Assembly: GCA_039968605.1 (NCBI GenBank)
Contig: JBDVPM010000008.1
Location: forward strand, 558,001-622,000
DNA length: 64,000 nucleotides
Direction: 5' to 3'
From: Alteripontixanthobacter sp.
GTDB taxonomy: Bacteria > Pseudomonadota > Alphaproteobacteria > Sphingomonadales > Sphingomonadaceae
Positions 1 to 8,181 of the stretch are shown piece after piece (position 1 is the stretch's first letter; every line of letters begins with the position of its first letter). The notes under the pieces were generated by a model that worked only from the letters and a program-made list of their open reading frames with translations, searched no databases and was not told the DNA's origin. The translations under genes were made by a program, and so were the position numbers.

Positions 1-2
1 GG

Positions 3-62
3 GCGCTGGTCATGCTGGATGGCGGGGCCTTCGCCAGCAATAGCCGGATGGCCCAGCGCTAG
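3..62 (+). CDS. C-terminal end of a probable SDR-family oxidoreductase (5' part outside window)
   Basis: Only the last 19 codons are present, ending in TAG at 60-62. The readable tail contains LVMLDGGAFAS, which resembles the C-terminal cofactor-proximal segment (V/L-x-V-D-G-G) of short-chain dehydrogenases. It is the only frame that runs in from the window edge and ends in a recognisable way. The following 148 bases to the next start hold no gene but contain two palindromes. Family assignment rests on one short motif and is tentative. Confidence 0.4.
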   Translation, partial: ALVMLDGGAFASNSRMAQR

Positions 63-76
63 GCTGAGGCGCGATC

Positions 77-109
77 CGGCAATTGCCGACTCGCGCATTA
101 TCAATTGAT
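77..109. promoter_or_regulatory. Paired CAATTG palindromes upstream of the T4SS operon
   Basis: A perfect 12-base palindrome (CGGCAATTGCCG, 77-88) and a perfect 10-base palindrome (ATCAATTGAT, 100-109) share the core CAATTG. The cores start at 80 and 102, exactly 22 bases apart, which is about two helical turns. They lie 102-134 bases before the virB1-like start codon. This is the arrangement expected of an operator bound by two regulator dimers on one face of DNA. The binding protein is unknown; the first palindrome could also be part of a terminator for the upstream gene, although no T-run follows. Confidence 0.35.
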
Positions 110-210
110 TACCGAACGCCTCCCCAACGGGTAGAGTAACGTTCGCGGTTCAGCTTACTGTCACTCTGGTGTCATTTAGGGTAAGCATTGCCGTTGGAAC
201 GGAGGCTTCG

Positions 211-837
211 ATGATTCTTCACCGCTTGGGGTGGTCTGGCGCAGCGGCGCTGGCCGCTCTGATTTCAGCGCCGGCTCATGCCGACGTGATGGAAATCGAC
301 GGCGAAAACGCTCGCTGGATAGCGGGTGGCTCTGCTATGCAAGCGACTTGTACGGCGCTGGCGGGTCCGGTGGAACTGGTCGAACTTTCCGCAGATTATT
401 ACGTTCCCGCGCAGGCGGTTGCAGAATTGCAGCACCATGCCGGATCGATTCCGCCGCAATATCTCGCCAAGGTGCAGGAACTTGCCGCGCGCTTCGATCT
501 CAGCCCGGCATTGATCGAGGCGGTGGTGTGGCAGGAAAGCCGCTGGCGTGCCGATGCGGTCAGCCATGCCGGCGCGCGCGGGCTGGCCCAGTTGATGCCG
601 GCCACCGCGCATTATCTGGGCGTGGATCCGGATGATCCATTTGCCAATCTTGAGGGCGGGGCGCGCTATCTGCGCGAACAGCTCGATTTGTTCGATGGCG
701 ACCTGGAAAAGGCTCTGGCTGCCTATAATGCCGGGCCGGGCCGGGTTATCCGGGCGGGCGGTGTGCCGCGCATTCGAGAGACCCAAACATACGTGGCGGC
801 GATTATCGGCCGCCTGTCGGATTATTCACGGGAGTAG
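211..837 (+). CDS. VirB1-like lytic transglycosylase
   Basis: Secreted peptidoglycan-cleaving enzyme that would open the wall for assembly of the VirB channel encoded downstream. The ATG at 211 is chosen because GGAGG lies at 201-205 and the protein then begins with a clean signal peptide (hydrophobic segment, cleavage after APAHA); an in-frame GTG at 169 has no such support. The C-terminal half is an SLT domain: the catalytic Glu is in VVWQESRW, followed by GARGLAQLMP and the AAYNAGPGRV motif. It is 208 aa. It ends 8 bases before virB2, so it heads the operon. The fold is clear; the role in secretion follows from context. Confidence 0.85.
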   Translation: MILHRLGWSGAAALAALISAPAHADVMEIDGENARWIAGGSAMQATCTALAGPVELVELSADYYVPAQAVAELQHHAGSIPPQYLAKVQELAARFDLSPALIEAVVWQESRWRADAVSHAGARGLAQLMPATAHYLGVDPDDPFANLEGGARYLREQLDLFDGDLEKALAAYNAGPGRVIRAGGVPRIRETQTYVAAIIGRLSDYSRE

Positions 838-845
838 AATTCACT

Positions 846-1148
846 ATGCGTTCCAAGTTTCGCCTGCCTGTTTTGGTCGCCCTTCTGTCCGCACCCTCGG
901 CGGCATTCGCGCAGGCCGCGGCAGATCCGCAAGGGTCCGGTCCGATCGTGGCCGCGTTGGGCTGGCTGCAAGGCACGCTGCTCGGCAATGTCGCCACGGC
1001 CATCGCGGTGATGGCCGTCGCGGCGATCGGCTTCATGATGTTGACGGGCCGCCTCAACTGGCGGTTCGGCGCGACGGTGATCATCGGGGTGTTCATCCTG
1101 TTCGGCGCCAGCACCATCGTCGCCGGTATTCAGGGCGCTGCGGGCTGA
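846..1148 (+). CDS. virB2: VirB2/TrbC-type pilin
   Basis: Major pilus or channel subunit of a type IV secretion system. The 100-aa product has a signal peptide cleaved after AAFA, then a short mature chain with two hydrophobic segments (about residues 48-66 and 73-92) separated by a polar turn (TGRLNWRFG), the layout of VirB2/TrbC prepilins. It lies between the transglycosylase and virB3 with spacers of 8 and 7 bases. Pilin sequences are poorly conserved, so topology and gene order carry most of the assignment. Confidence 0.8.
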   Translation: MRSKFRLPVLVALLSAPSAAFAQAAADPQGSGPIVAALGWLQGTLLGNVATAIAVMAVAAIGFMMLTGRLNWRFGATVIIGVFILFGASTIVAGIQGAAG

Positions 1149-1155
1149 TCGGGCT

Positions 1156-1452
1156 GTGAGCGACGAAGCAGCGCCACTGGTCCGTCATCCCGTCCACCGG
1201 GCGCTAACACGTCCGCAGATGTTCGCCGGGGTGACGATGAATTTCTTCATCATCAACCTGATGGTGACGGGGGAGCTGTTCCTGATTTTCAAGAGCTTCT
1301 GGCTGCTGCCCGTGCCGCTGATCGTGCATGCCATCGGCTATTTCGCTTGCCTGCGCGAACCGCGCATATTCGACCTGTGGCTGACCAAGGTGAGCAAGTG
1401 TCCGCGGGTGAAGAATTACGACAAATGGGGCTGCAATTCCTATGCGCCATAA
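1156..1452 (+). CDS. virB3: VirB3 inner-membrane component of T4SS
   Basis: Small membrane protein that works with the VirB4 ATPase in pilus biogenesis. The 98-aa product starts at GTG 1156 and carries the VirB3/TrbD pattern: an N-terminal HPVHRALTRPQMFAG stretch, two adjacent transmembrane segments (about 24-62), and a C-terminal part containing REPRIFDLW. It is directly followed by virB4 after 30 bases, the usual pairing; in some systems these two are fused. Confidence 0.85.
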   Translation: MSDEAAPLVRHPVHRALTRPQMFAGVTMNFFIINLMVTGELFLIFKSFWLLPVPLIVHAIGYFACLREPRIFDLWLTKVSKCPRVKNYDKWGCNSYAP

Positions 1453-1482
1453 ACCGAAATTCAATCCGCAAAAGGGCCTGAG

Positions 1483-3918
1483 ATGAGCAAGTGGATCGGC
1501 CCTGCCAGTTGGAGCGCAAGAGAGGCGAGCGCGGGCGACCGCCTGCCTTATGCGCGGCTGGTGGATGAAAACACGCTGCTGCTGCGCGATGGCAGCCTGA
1601 TGACCGCGATGCAGGTGCCCGGCCTGTTGTTCGAAACCGAGGATTCCGACGCGCTGAATGCCCATGCGGCCACGCGCGAAGTGATCTTGCGCAGCACGCT
1701 CGATGCGCGTTTCGTGATGGTGCACCACGTGATCCGGCGGCGGGTAGAGGTCGAGCTGGATGCCCGTTTCGACGATCCACTCAGCCGCCATATCGATGCC
1801 CGCTGGCGGGAACGCCTGGGGTCCGGATCGCTGTTCGTCAACGATCAGTTCGTCACGCTGGTTCGCCGCCCGGCGCGCGGCAAGGCCGGGCTGGCCGATC
1901 GGCTGGCCAGAAAATGGAGCCGCAAGGGCCGCAAGGAGGCCGAAGCCGATCCCAAGGATCTGCGCGCGCTGAAGGCCGCTGCGACCGGCTTGGTCGCGTC
2001 GCTCCAGCCATACGGCGCGGCTCTGCTCGGCGATTATGCGGGCAACAATGGCGAGAGCTATTCCGAGATATTGGAACTGCTCAGCGCGCTCTATAATGGC
2101 GAAATGCGCCCAGTCCGCCGTCCGGCCGACGATTCCGATGTGGGTGAGATGCTGCCCTATCGCCGGGTCAGCTTCGGCCTCGACGCGATCGAGCAGCGCG
2201 GTGCCGGGCAACCCGAATTCTGTGCGATGCTGGGGCTGAAGGATTATCCCGACGCGACCAGCCCGGGCCTGCTCGACAATCTCCTGCGCCTGCCGCACGA
2301 GTTGATCGTTTCCGAAAGCTACGCCCCGGCCGAGCGCCAGACCGCGCGCGAACGGATGGATCTGGCCATTCGCCGCCTGCGCAGCGCGGACGAAGAAGCG
2401 ATGGCGGAGCGTGCGGACATGATGGCAGCGCGCGACGAATTGGGGGCGGGCGCGGTTGGCTTCGGCGATCATCACCTGACCGTGCTGGTGCGCGAAAAGA
2501 CGCTGCCTATGCTCGATGAAGCTTCCGCTTCCTGCGCCGCCGCGCTGGCCGATACCGGCGCGATAGCGGTGCGCGAGGACGTGAACCTGGAACCGGCATT
2601 CTGGGGTCAGTTCCCTGGCAACGAGCATTATTTGGTGCGCCGTGCGCTTATATCCAGCGCCAACATGGCCAGCTTTGGCAGCTTCCACGGATTTGCGCTG
2701 GGTCAGGCCGAAGGCAACCATTGGGGACAGGCGGTCACGCTACTGCAAACCACCAGCGCCACGCCGTTCTTCTTTAATTTCCACCATGGCGATTTGGGCA
2801 ATTTCTCGGTCATCGGACCGAGCGGGTCGGGCAAGACGGTGGTCATGAATTTCCTCGCCGCGCAGGCGCAGAAATTCAAACCGCGCACTATCCTGTTCGA
2901 CAAGGATCGCGGGGCGGAACTGTTCGTGCGCGGGATCGGCGGCACGTATGACCGGATCGTCTCCGGCGAACCGACCGGTTTCAACCCGCTCGCTCTGCCG
3001 GATACGCCCACCAACCGGGCCTTCCTGCGCGACTGGCTCGCCGTGCTGCTCAAGGCGGATGGGCCTGAGGAATTCGGGATCATTTCGGCGGCGGTCGATG
3101 CTGCCTATCTCAATGATGCCTCGCTCCGCCGTCTGCGCCATTTCCGCGAGCTGCTGGCTGGTGGCCGCCGTCCCCAGCCGGGCGACCTGGCTGATCGCTT
3201 GTCCGCATGGATCGCGCAGGGCGAGCATGGCTGGCTGTTCGACAATGAAGATGACCGGCTGGACCTGAGCACCCGCGTGCTCGGTTTCGACATGACTGCG
3301 CTGCTGGAAAACCCGCGTCTGCGCACGCCGGTCATGATGTACCTGTTCCACCGGATCGAGGAGCGGCTCGACGGTGAGCCGACCATGATTCTGATCGACG
3401 AAGGGTGGAAGGCGCTGGACGACGAGGTGTTTGCCGCGCGTATCCGCGATTGGCTGAAAACGCTTCGGAAACGCAACGCGCTGGTCGGTTTTGCGACGCA
3501 AAGCGCCCGCGATGCACTGGAAAGCCGGATTGCCACCGCGCTGGTCGAGCAGACTGCGACGATGCTGTTCATGCCCAACAGCCGCGCACGGGCGGAAGAT
3601 TATTGCGACGGTTTCGGCCTTACCCGGCACGAGCTGGACGTAATCCGCACCTTGCCCGCGCATAGCCGCGCCTTTCTGGTGCGTCAGCCCGATGCCAGCG
3701 TGGTTGTCCGGCTCGATCTGAGCGGAGCGCCCGAAGTGCTGACCGTGCTTTCAGGCCGCGAATCGACCGTCCGCCGACTCGACTTGCTGCGCGAAGCGGT
3801 GGGTGACAATCCGGCCGAATGGTATCCGGCGCTCACCGGCATGGCATGGCCGGGCCGCGAAGAGGCCGAGATCGTCGATCTGGGTTCCGACATTCCCTTC
3901 AAGCAGGCGGCAGAGTGA
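1483..3918 (+). CDS. virB4: VirB4 ATPase of T4SS
   Basis: Cytoplasmic motor that powers pilus assembly and substrate transfer. It is 811 aa, the usual length for the family. Walker A is GPSGSGKT at residues 445-452 and Walker B is in TMILIDEGWKAL in the C-terminal third, followed by the FATQSARDAL sensor-like region. The N-terminal 400 residues form the CagE/TrbE/VirB-type domain. No frameshift or missing catalytic residue is seen, so the operon encodes an apparently active motor. Its TGA overlaps the GTG start of virB6. Confidence 0.95.
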   Translation: MSKWIGPASWSAREASAGDRLPYARLVDENTLLLRDGSLMTAMQVPGLLFETEDSDALNAHAATREVILRSTLDARFVMVHHVIRRRVEVELDARFDDPLSRHIDARWRERLGSGSLFVNDQFVTLVRRPARGKAGLADRLARKWSRKGRKEAEADPKDLRALKAAATGLVASLQPYGAALLGDYAGNNGESYSEILELLSALYNGEMRPVRRPADDSDVGEMLPYRRVSFGLDAIEQRGAGQPEFCAMLGLKDYPDATSPGLLDNLLRLPHELIVSESYAPAERQTARERMDLAIRRLRSADEEAMAERADMMAARDELGAGAVGFGDHHLTVLVREKTLPMLDEASASCAAALADTGAIAVREDVNLEPAFWGQFPGNEHYLVRRALISSANMASFGSFHGFALGQAEGNHWGQAVTLLQTTSATPFFFNFHHGDLGNFSVIGPSGSGKTVVMNFLAAQAQKFKPRTILFDKDRGAELFVRGIGGTYDRIVSGEPTGFNPLALPDTPTNRAFLRDWLAVLLKADGPEEFGIISAAVDAAYLNDASLRRLRHFRELLAGGRRPQPGDLADRLSAWIAQGEHGWLFDNEDDRLDLSTRVLGFDMTALLENPRLRTPVMMYLFHRIEERLDGEPTMILIDEGWKALDDEVFAARIRDWLKTLRKRNALVGFATQSARDALESRIATALVEQTATMLFMPNSRARAEDYCDGFGLTRHELDVIRTLPAHSRAFLVRQPDASVVVRLDLSGAPEVLTVLSGRESTVRRLDLLREAVGDNPAEWYPALTGMAWPGREEAEIVDLGSDIPFKQAAE

Positions 3919-5105
3919 CGCAGGATTGTGCCCTGGTCGCCGAAGGCGTCGGCAATGGTGTCGCGGCCAGCCTGGCCGCGGTCGATTGTGTCACCGGACA
4001 AATGGCCGAACAGGCGTTTGCGCGGCTGTTCCAGTCGGGCGGGGCGCTGGGGCCGGTCCTGACGATCTTGCTTGGGCTGTTCATCGCGTTTTTCGCGATT
4101 GCGCTGCTGCTGGGCCGATCGCGGTTGAATATCGGCACGCTGACCCCGCGCATGATCACGCTGGGACTGGTGCTCACTTTCGCAACCAGCTGGGTGGCCT
4201 ATCAAAGCGTTGTCTGGAACCTTGCCATTGCCACGCCGGATTGGCTGGCTGGCGTGCTGACCGGAGATACCGGATCGGCCACGATGACTTTCGCGCAGAA
4301 GCTCGACGTGGTGTTCCTGTCGATTCAGCAAGCGACCGAGGGGCAGGATCCGGATGTCTCGGCATTCAGCCCGCCGGGTATGGTCTGGCTGGGCGCAATG
4401 ATCCTGCTGCTGGGCACGGTCGGCGTGCTCGTCACCGCGCGCATTGCGCTTGCCGTGCTGATTGCCCTGGGGCCGATTTTCGTGGTGATGGCGCTGTTCG
4501 AGGGGACACGCGGTTTGTTCGTCGGCTGGCTGAAAGGCGTCGTAATGCTGGCGCTGACCCCGCTTTTCGCGGTGCTGGGCGGGGGTATCATGCTGGAACT
4601 TTCGGTGCCGATCCTGCGCTCGCTGACCACAATTCCGGGAGAGATCGATACGCAGGCGGCCGTGGCGTTCTTCCTGCTGGCCGCCGTTCACGCCGCGCTG
4701 ATGATCATGGTGCTGAAGGTTTCCGCCACGATGGTGGCAGGCTGGCGCGTGTTCGGGCTGGTCGCCGACAGGCAGGAGCAAGCTATCGAAACGGCTAGCG
4801 CTGCGGCAGCCTCGGCGGGCGCTGCGCAGATGGCCGCCGCGACGCAGGCGGCGCAGGGCCCTGGCGGCAGCGCCGGCGCGCCCGCAGCCAGTCGCCGCGC
4901 GATCCCGACCGCCGCAATGGCCACCGCCGCGCCGGCGAACGATTCGGGCCCGGCCAGCACCGGTTCATCGCGCGTCACCAAGATATACGCAGCTGGCGGC
5001 GATGCCAGCAAACAGGCCGCGCAGGCCGCATCATCACAGCGTGCAAGCGGGATCGGCAGCCGGTTCCGCGCACCAAATTCCCCCCGGACGGAGAAGTTCA
5101 AATGA
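3915..5105 (+). CDS. virB6: VirB6/TrbL polytopic channel protein
   Basis: Inner-membrane channel component. The GTG at 3915 is chosen because it overlaps the virB4 stop (GTGA), giving 396 aa; upstream in-frame codons lie inside virB4. Several hydrophobic segments follow in order (around residues 44-66, 78-100, 150-180, 190-210, 225-245, 255-280), as in VirB6. The last about 100 residues are rich in Ala, Ser and Gly and look disordered. It ends with an ATGA overlap with virB9, leaving no room for a virB7 or virB8 gene, which in canonical operons sit between virB6 and virB9. Confidence 0.85.
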   Translation: MTQDCALVAEGVGNGVAASLAAVDCVTGQMAEQAFARLFQSGGALGPVLTILLGLFIAFFAIALLLGRSRLNIGTLTPRMITLGLVLTFATSWVAYQSVVWNLAIATPDWLAGVLTGDTGSATMTFAQKLDVVFLSIQQATEGQDPDVSAFSPPGMVWLGAMILLLGTVGVLVTARIALAVLIALGPIFVVMALFEGTRGLFVGWLKGVVMLALTPLFAVLGGGIMLELSVPILRSLTTIPGEIDTQAAVAFFLLAAVHAALMIMVLKVSATMVAGWRVFGLVADRQEQAIETASAAAASAGAAQMAAATQAAQGPGGSAGAPAASRRAIPTAAMATAAPANDSGPASTGSSRVTKIYAAGGDASKQAAQAASSQRASGIGSRFRAPNSPRTEKFK

Positions 5106-5965
5106 TCCGCGCGAAGTTGGCCATTCCGGCCCCCGCCTTCGCCCTGGCTGCGCTGGCCACCATTGCGTCAGGTACCGCAGCCATGACGATGCCCATGCCT
5201 GCCGCTGCGCAGGATTCGCGGCTGGTCGAACGGATGTACGATCCCGGCCGGGTTGTGACGATAGAAGGGCGGACCAAGGTCCAGGCCAGCATCATGTTCG
5301 CCGATGATGAAAGCATCGAAAACGTCGCGATAGGTGACAGCAACGCTTGGCAGGTTACCCCCAACAAGCGCGCGAACCTGCTGTTCATCAAGCCGCTCAA
5401 CCCCACTGCGCGTACCAATCTCACGGTAATAACCGATCGCCACACCTATTTCTTCGACCTGGTCGCAAGTCCGCGCGCCAAGCCAATGTATGCGCTGCGT
5501 TTTCTCTATCCGGCAGAGCCGGAGCCGGAGGCGGAAGATGCACCGATGGTGGCAGAGGGAGCGAACGCGCTGGAACAGGCAGCGGCGAACGATCCGTTTG
5601 CCGTGGTGGACCCCGCTTTGCTCAATTTCGACTGGGCCGGATCGGGCGACGAGAAGCTGCTGCCCGCGCGTATCTTCGACGACGGCGATGCGACGTTCCT
5701 CACCTGGCCACGCGACCGGCCCGTGCCGGCCGTGCTGGTCAAGGATTACGAGGGCACCGAAGGTCCCGTGAACTTCACGGTACGCGGGGAAACCATCGTG
5801 GTGGTCGGTGTGCCCAAGGAAATCGTCCTGCGGTCGGGCGACGAAATGGCCACGCTCGTCAATCAGGGCCCGCCGCGCGTGGTCGCGCCTTCGCCGCAAG
5901 CCAATGCCCGCCAGAGCCGCAGCCAAGATGGCAGACCGGCCCACCGTCCAGTGAGGGGAAGCTGA
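5102..5965 (+). CDS. virB9: VirB9/TrbG outer-membrane core subunit
   Basis: Periplasmic component of the T4SS core complex. The 287-aa protein begins with a signal peptide ending near PAAAQ, followed by VERMYDPGRV and the KPLNPTARTNLTVIT and HTYFFDL motifs typical of VirB9/CagX. The last about 40 residues are Arg-, Pro- and Gln-rich. No lipobox is present, so it does not replace the missing VirB7 lipoprotein. Start overlaps virB6 by ATGA. Confidence 0.9.
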   Translation: MIRAKLAIPAPAFALAALATIASGTAAMTMPMPAAAQDSRLVERMYDPGRVVTIEGRTKVQASIMFADDESIENVAIGDSNAWQVTPNKRANLLFIKPLNPTARTNLTVITDRHTYFFDLVASPRAKPMYALRFLYPAEPEPEAEDAPMVAEGANALEQAAANDPFAVVDPALLNFDWAGSGDEKLLPARIFDDGDATFLTWPRDRPVPAVLVKDYEGTEGPVNFTVRGETIVVVGVPKEIVLRSGDEMATLVNQGPPRVVAPSPQANARQSRSQDGRPAHRPVRGS

Positions 5966-5966
5966 T

Positions 5967-7094
5967 ATGAAACTTGCCATGCGTCTGCCCGAAAGCACCG
6001 GCAAGAACGGTGCCGCCAACGATATCGATCCGCGCGAGGAACAGCCCGCCGAAATTATTGACCTGGCCAGCCGCAACGCCTATCCGGCAGTCGGCAAGGG
6101 TAAGGGCAAGTCGGACATGCTGGCGATGGTCGCAGGCATCGCGATAGTGGCGGCGCTGGGCGCGGTAACCTTGTGGAGCATGAATTCCACGCGCGTGACG
6201 GAGAACGAACCGATCGGCAATCCGCAGGTCGCCCCGCCTCAGCAAGCCTCCGTTGCGCCGGCCCAGATCGGCAATTCTCCGCAGACGTCGCCGGCAGTGG
6301 TCCCGCTCCGCGATCCCGCGCCTGCACCGGTCCTTGCCGCACCCCCGCAGCCGATGGCGGGCACCGGCGTCAATCCGAACAACAGCCCGACTATCGTGTT
6401 CGATGCGGGGGCGCGTTCATTGCCGAGCGTTGCTGCAGCGGGCTTGGCGGCCGACGCAGCCGCTGCGGGCAATACTGGCGGCGGCAGTGCGGGTGATTTT
6501 GCCAGCCGTATCGGCGGGGTGGGCGGTGCGGCCGCGCAGGCCACGCCGATGACCAACCCGGCGACCACGATCACGCAGGGAACTTTGATCCCCGCCATCT
6601 TGGAGACGGCGATCAACACCGACGTTCCCGGCTATGTCCGCGCGGTGGTCAGCCAGGATGTGCTGAGCTTCGACGGGACGCGCACCCTCCTGCCGCGCTC
6701 CAGCCGATTGATCGGGCAATACCAGTCGGGCGTGCAGAACGGGCAAAAGCGCGCTTATGTCATCTGGACCCGCGCGATCCGGCCCGATGGTGCCTCGGTC
6801 AGCCTGGGCAGCCCAGCCGTGGGCTTCGACGGCACGACCGGGCTGACCGGCGATGTCGATAACAAGTTTTTCAGCCGCTTCGGTTCCGCAATGTTGCTGT
6901 CGGTGGTCGGCGGCCTATCCGCAATCGGTTCCGGCGGAGCCTCGGTTGTGCTCGGCGGGGCGGGACAGGGCGCGGCCAGCGTCGCGGCTCAGCAGGACAG
7001 CCAGATCGGCCCGACCATCCGGGTTCGGCAGGGTGAGCCGATCCGCGTGTTCACCGCGCGCGATCTGGATTTCTCGCAGGTTCCCAACCGCTAA
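5967..7094 (+). CDS. virB10: VirB10/TrbI T4SS core scaffold
   Basis: Protein spanning from the inner membrane to the outer membrane pore and coupling ATPase energy to channel gating. The 375-aa product has a cytoplasmic N-terminus, one transmembrane segment (about 51-68), a Pro/Ala/Gln-rich periplasmic linker (about 75-130), then the conserved beta-barrel domain beginning near LIPAILETAINTDVPG and including LLPRSSRLIGQY. It starts one base after the virB9 stop. Confidence 0.93.
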   Translation: MKLAMRLPESTGKNGAANDIDPREEQPAEIIDLASRNAYPAVGKGKGKSDMLAMVAGIAIVAALGAVTLWSMNSTRVTENEPIGNPQVAPPQQASVAPAQIGNSPQTSPAVVPLRDPAPAPVLAAPPQPMAGTGVNPNNSPTIVFDAGARSLPSVAAAGLAADAAAAGNTGGGSAGDFASRIGGVGGAAAQATPMTNPATTITQGTLIPAILETAINTDVPGYVRAVVSQDVLSFDGTRTLLPRSSRLIGQYQSGVQNGQKRAYVIWTRAIRPDGASVSLGSPAVGFDGTTGLTGDVDNKFFSRFGSAMLLSVVGGLSAIGSGGASVVLGGAGQGAASVAAQQDSQIGPTIRVRQGEPIRVFTARDLDFSQVPNR

Positions 7095-7098
7095 TTCG

Positions 7099-8124
7099 AT
7101 GAGCGCGGATATCCATCCTCTCGCCGCTGCGCCCGCGCCGACTGCGGTGGATTTGCCCCGCGGCGAGGATGGCGAGCGCAGCGTCTATCTGGATGCCTAC
7201 CTCGCGCCGTTCCGCCAGTGGCTGGACCGCGATACGGTGACCGAGATCCTCGTCAATCGGCCCGGCGAAGTCTGGATCGAGGATGCGCGCGATCCGGGAA
7301 TGCAGAAGATCGAAGCACCGCAAATCGACGACCGGCTGGTCCAGCGCCTGGCCGAACAGGTCGCGCGGGTAAGCCACCAGGGTATCAACCGTGAACACCC
7401 GCTGCTCGGCGCGACCCTGCCCGATGGTGCGCGCGTGCAGTTTTGCGGCCCGCCCGCCGCGCGCAAGCATTGGGCGATGGCCATTCGCCGCCATCGCCGA
7501 CTGGACCTTCCGCTAGATGCCTACGATGCCGGGCCGCTTGCCCCGCCAATGGCAGAGGCGATGCCCGATGCGCAGCAGCAGCCGATAGCCTTTTTGCGCG
7601 AGGCGATCCGCCAGCGCCGCACCATCCTTATTTCCGGCGGGACCAGCACCGGCAAGACCACCTTTCTCAACGCGATGCTTGGTGAAATACCGGCGGGTCA
7701 GCGGGTGGTGCTGGTGGAGGATACGCCCGAACTGAAACTGCCGGGCGAAAACGGGGTCGGGCTGGTCGCGGTCAAAGGGGAACTGGGCGAGGCGAAAGTG
7801 ACCGCCAATGAATTGTTGCAAGCCGCGCTGCGCCTGCGCCCGGACCGGGTGGTACTGGGCGAATTGCGCGGGGCGGAGAGCGTCAGTTTCCTGCGCGCGA
7901 TCAATACAGGCCACCCTGGCAGTTTCTCTACCATTCACGCCAACAGCCTGCGCGGCGCGCTGGAACAGCTCAGCTTGATGGTGATGCAGACCGGCATCGG
8001 CCTCTCCCGGTCCGACACGATCGAATATGCAGCCAGCGTTATCGATGTGCTGGTGCAGCTGGGGCGCGACGCCAATGGCAAGCGCGGTATCACGCAAATA
8101 GCCGATAGCAGTTCGCTGATCTGA
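7099..8124 (+). CDS. virB11: VirB11 traffic ATPase of T4SS
   Basis: Hexameric cytoplasmic ATPase that switches T4SS between pilus growth and substrate transport. The ATG at 7099, four bases after the virB10 stop, gives 341 aa, the family norm; a longer in-frame reading lies inside virB10. Walker A is GGTSTGKT (residues 180-187); the Asp box (VVLVEDTPEL), Walker B (RVVLGELRG) and His box (GHPGSFSTIHANS) are all intact. It is the last gene of the operon; ppk follows 57 bases later. Confidence 0.95.
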   Translation: MSADIHPLAAAPAPTAVDLPRGEDGERSVYLDAYLAPFRQWLDRDTVTEILVNRPGEVWIEDARDPGMQKIEAPQIDDRLVQRLAEQVARVSHQGINREHPLLGATLPDGARVQFCGPPAARKHWAMAIRRHRRLDLPLDAYDAGPLAPPMAEAMPDAQQQPIAFLREAIRQRRTILISGGTSTGKTTFLNAMLGEIPAGQRVVLVEDTPELKLPGENGVGLVAVKGELGEAKVTANELLQAALRLRPDRVVLGELRGAESVSFLRAINTGHPGSFSTIHANSLRGALEQLSLMVMQTGIGLSRSDTIEYAASVIDVLVQLGRDANGKRGITQIADSSSLI

Positions 8125-8181
8125 AATCTGACCGGCGGCCATTCGCCTTTACTCCGCAGCCGCGCAGCGCGAAAAGGGCCT

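Noticed and set aside
1204-2721. 505-aa antisense frame over virB3 and virB4
   Set aside because: His/Arg/Gln-rich shadow of conserved T4SS genes.
211-8124. T4SS operon as part of a conjugative plasmid or ICE
   Set aside because: No relaxase, coupling protein, replication, integrase or toxin-antitoxin gene next to it; composition matches the surroundings and housekeeping genes flank it.
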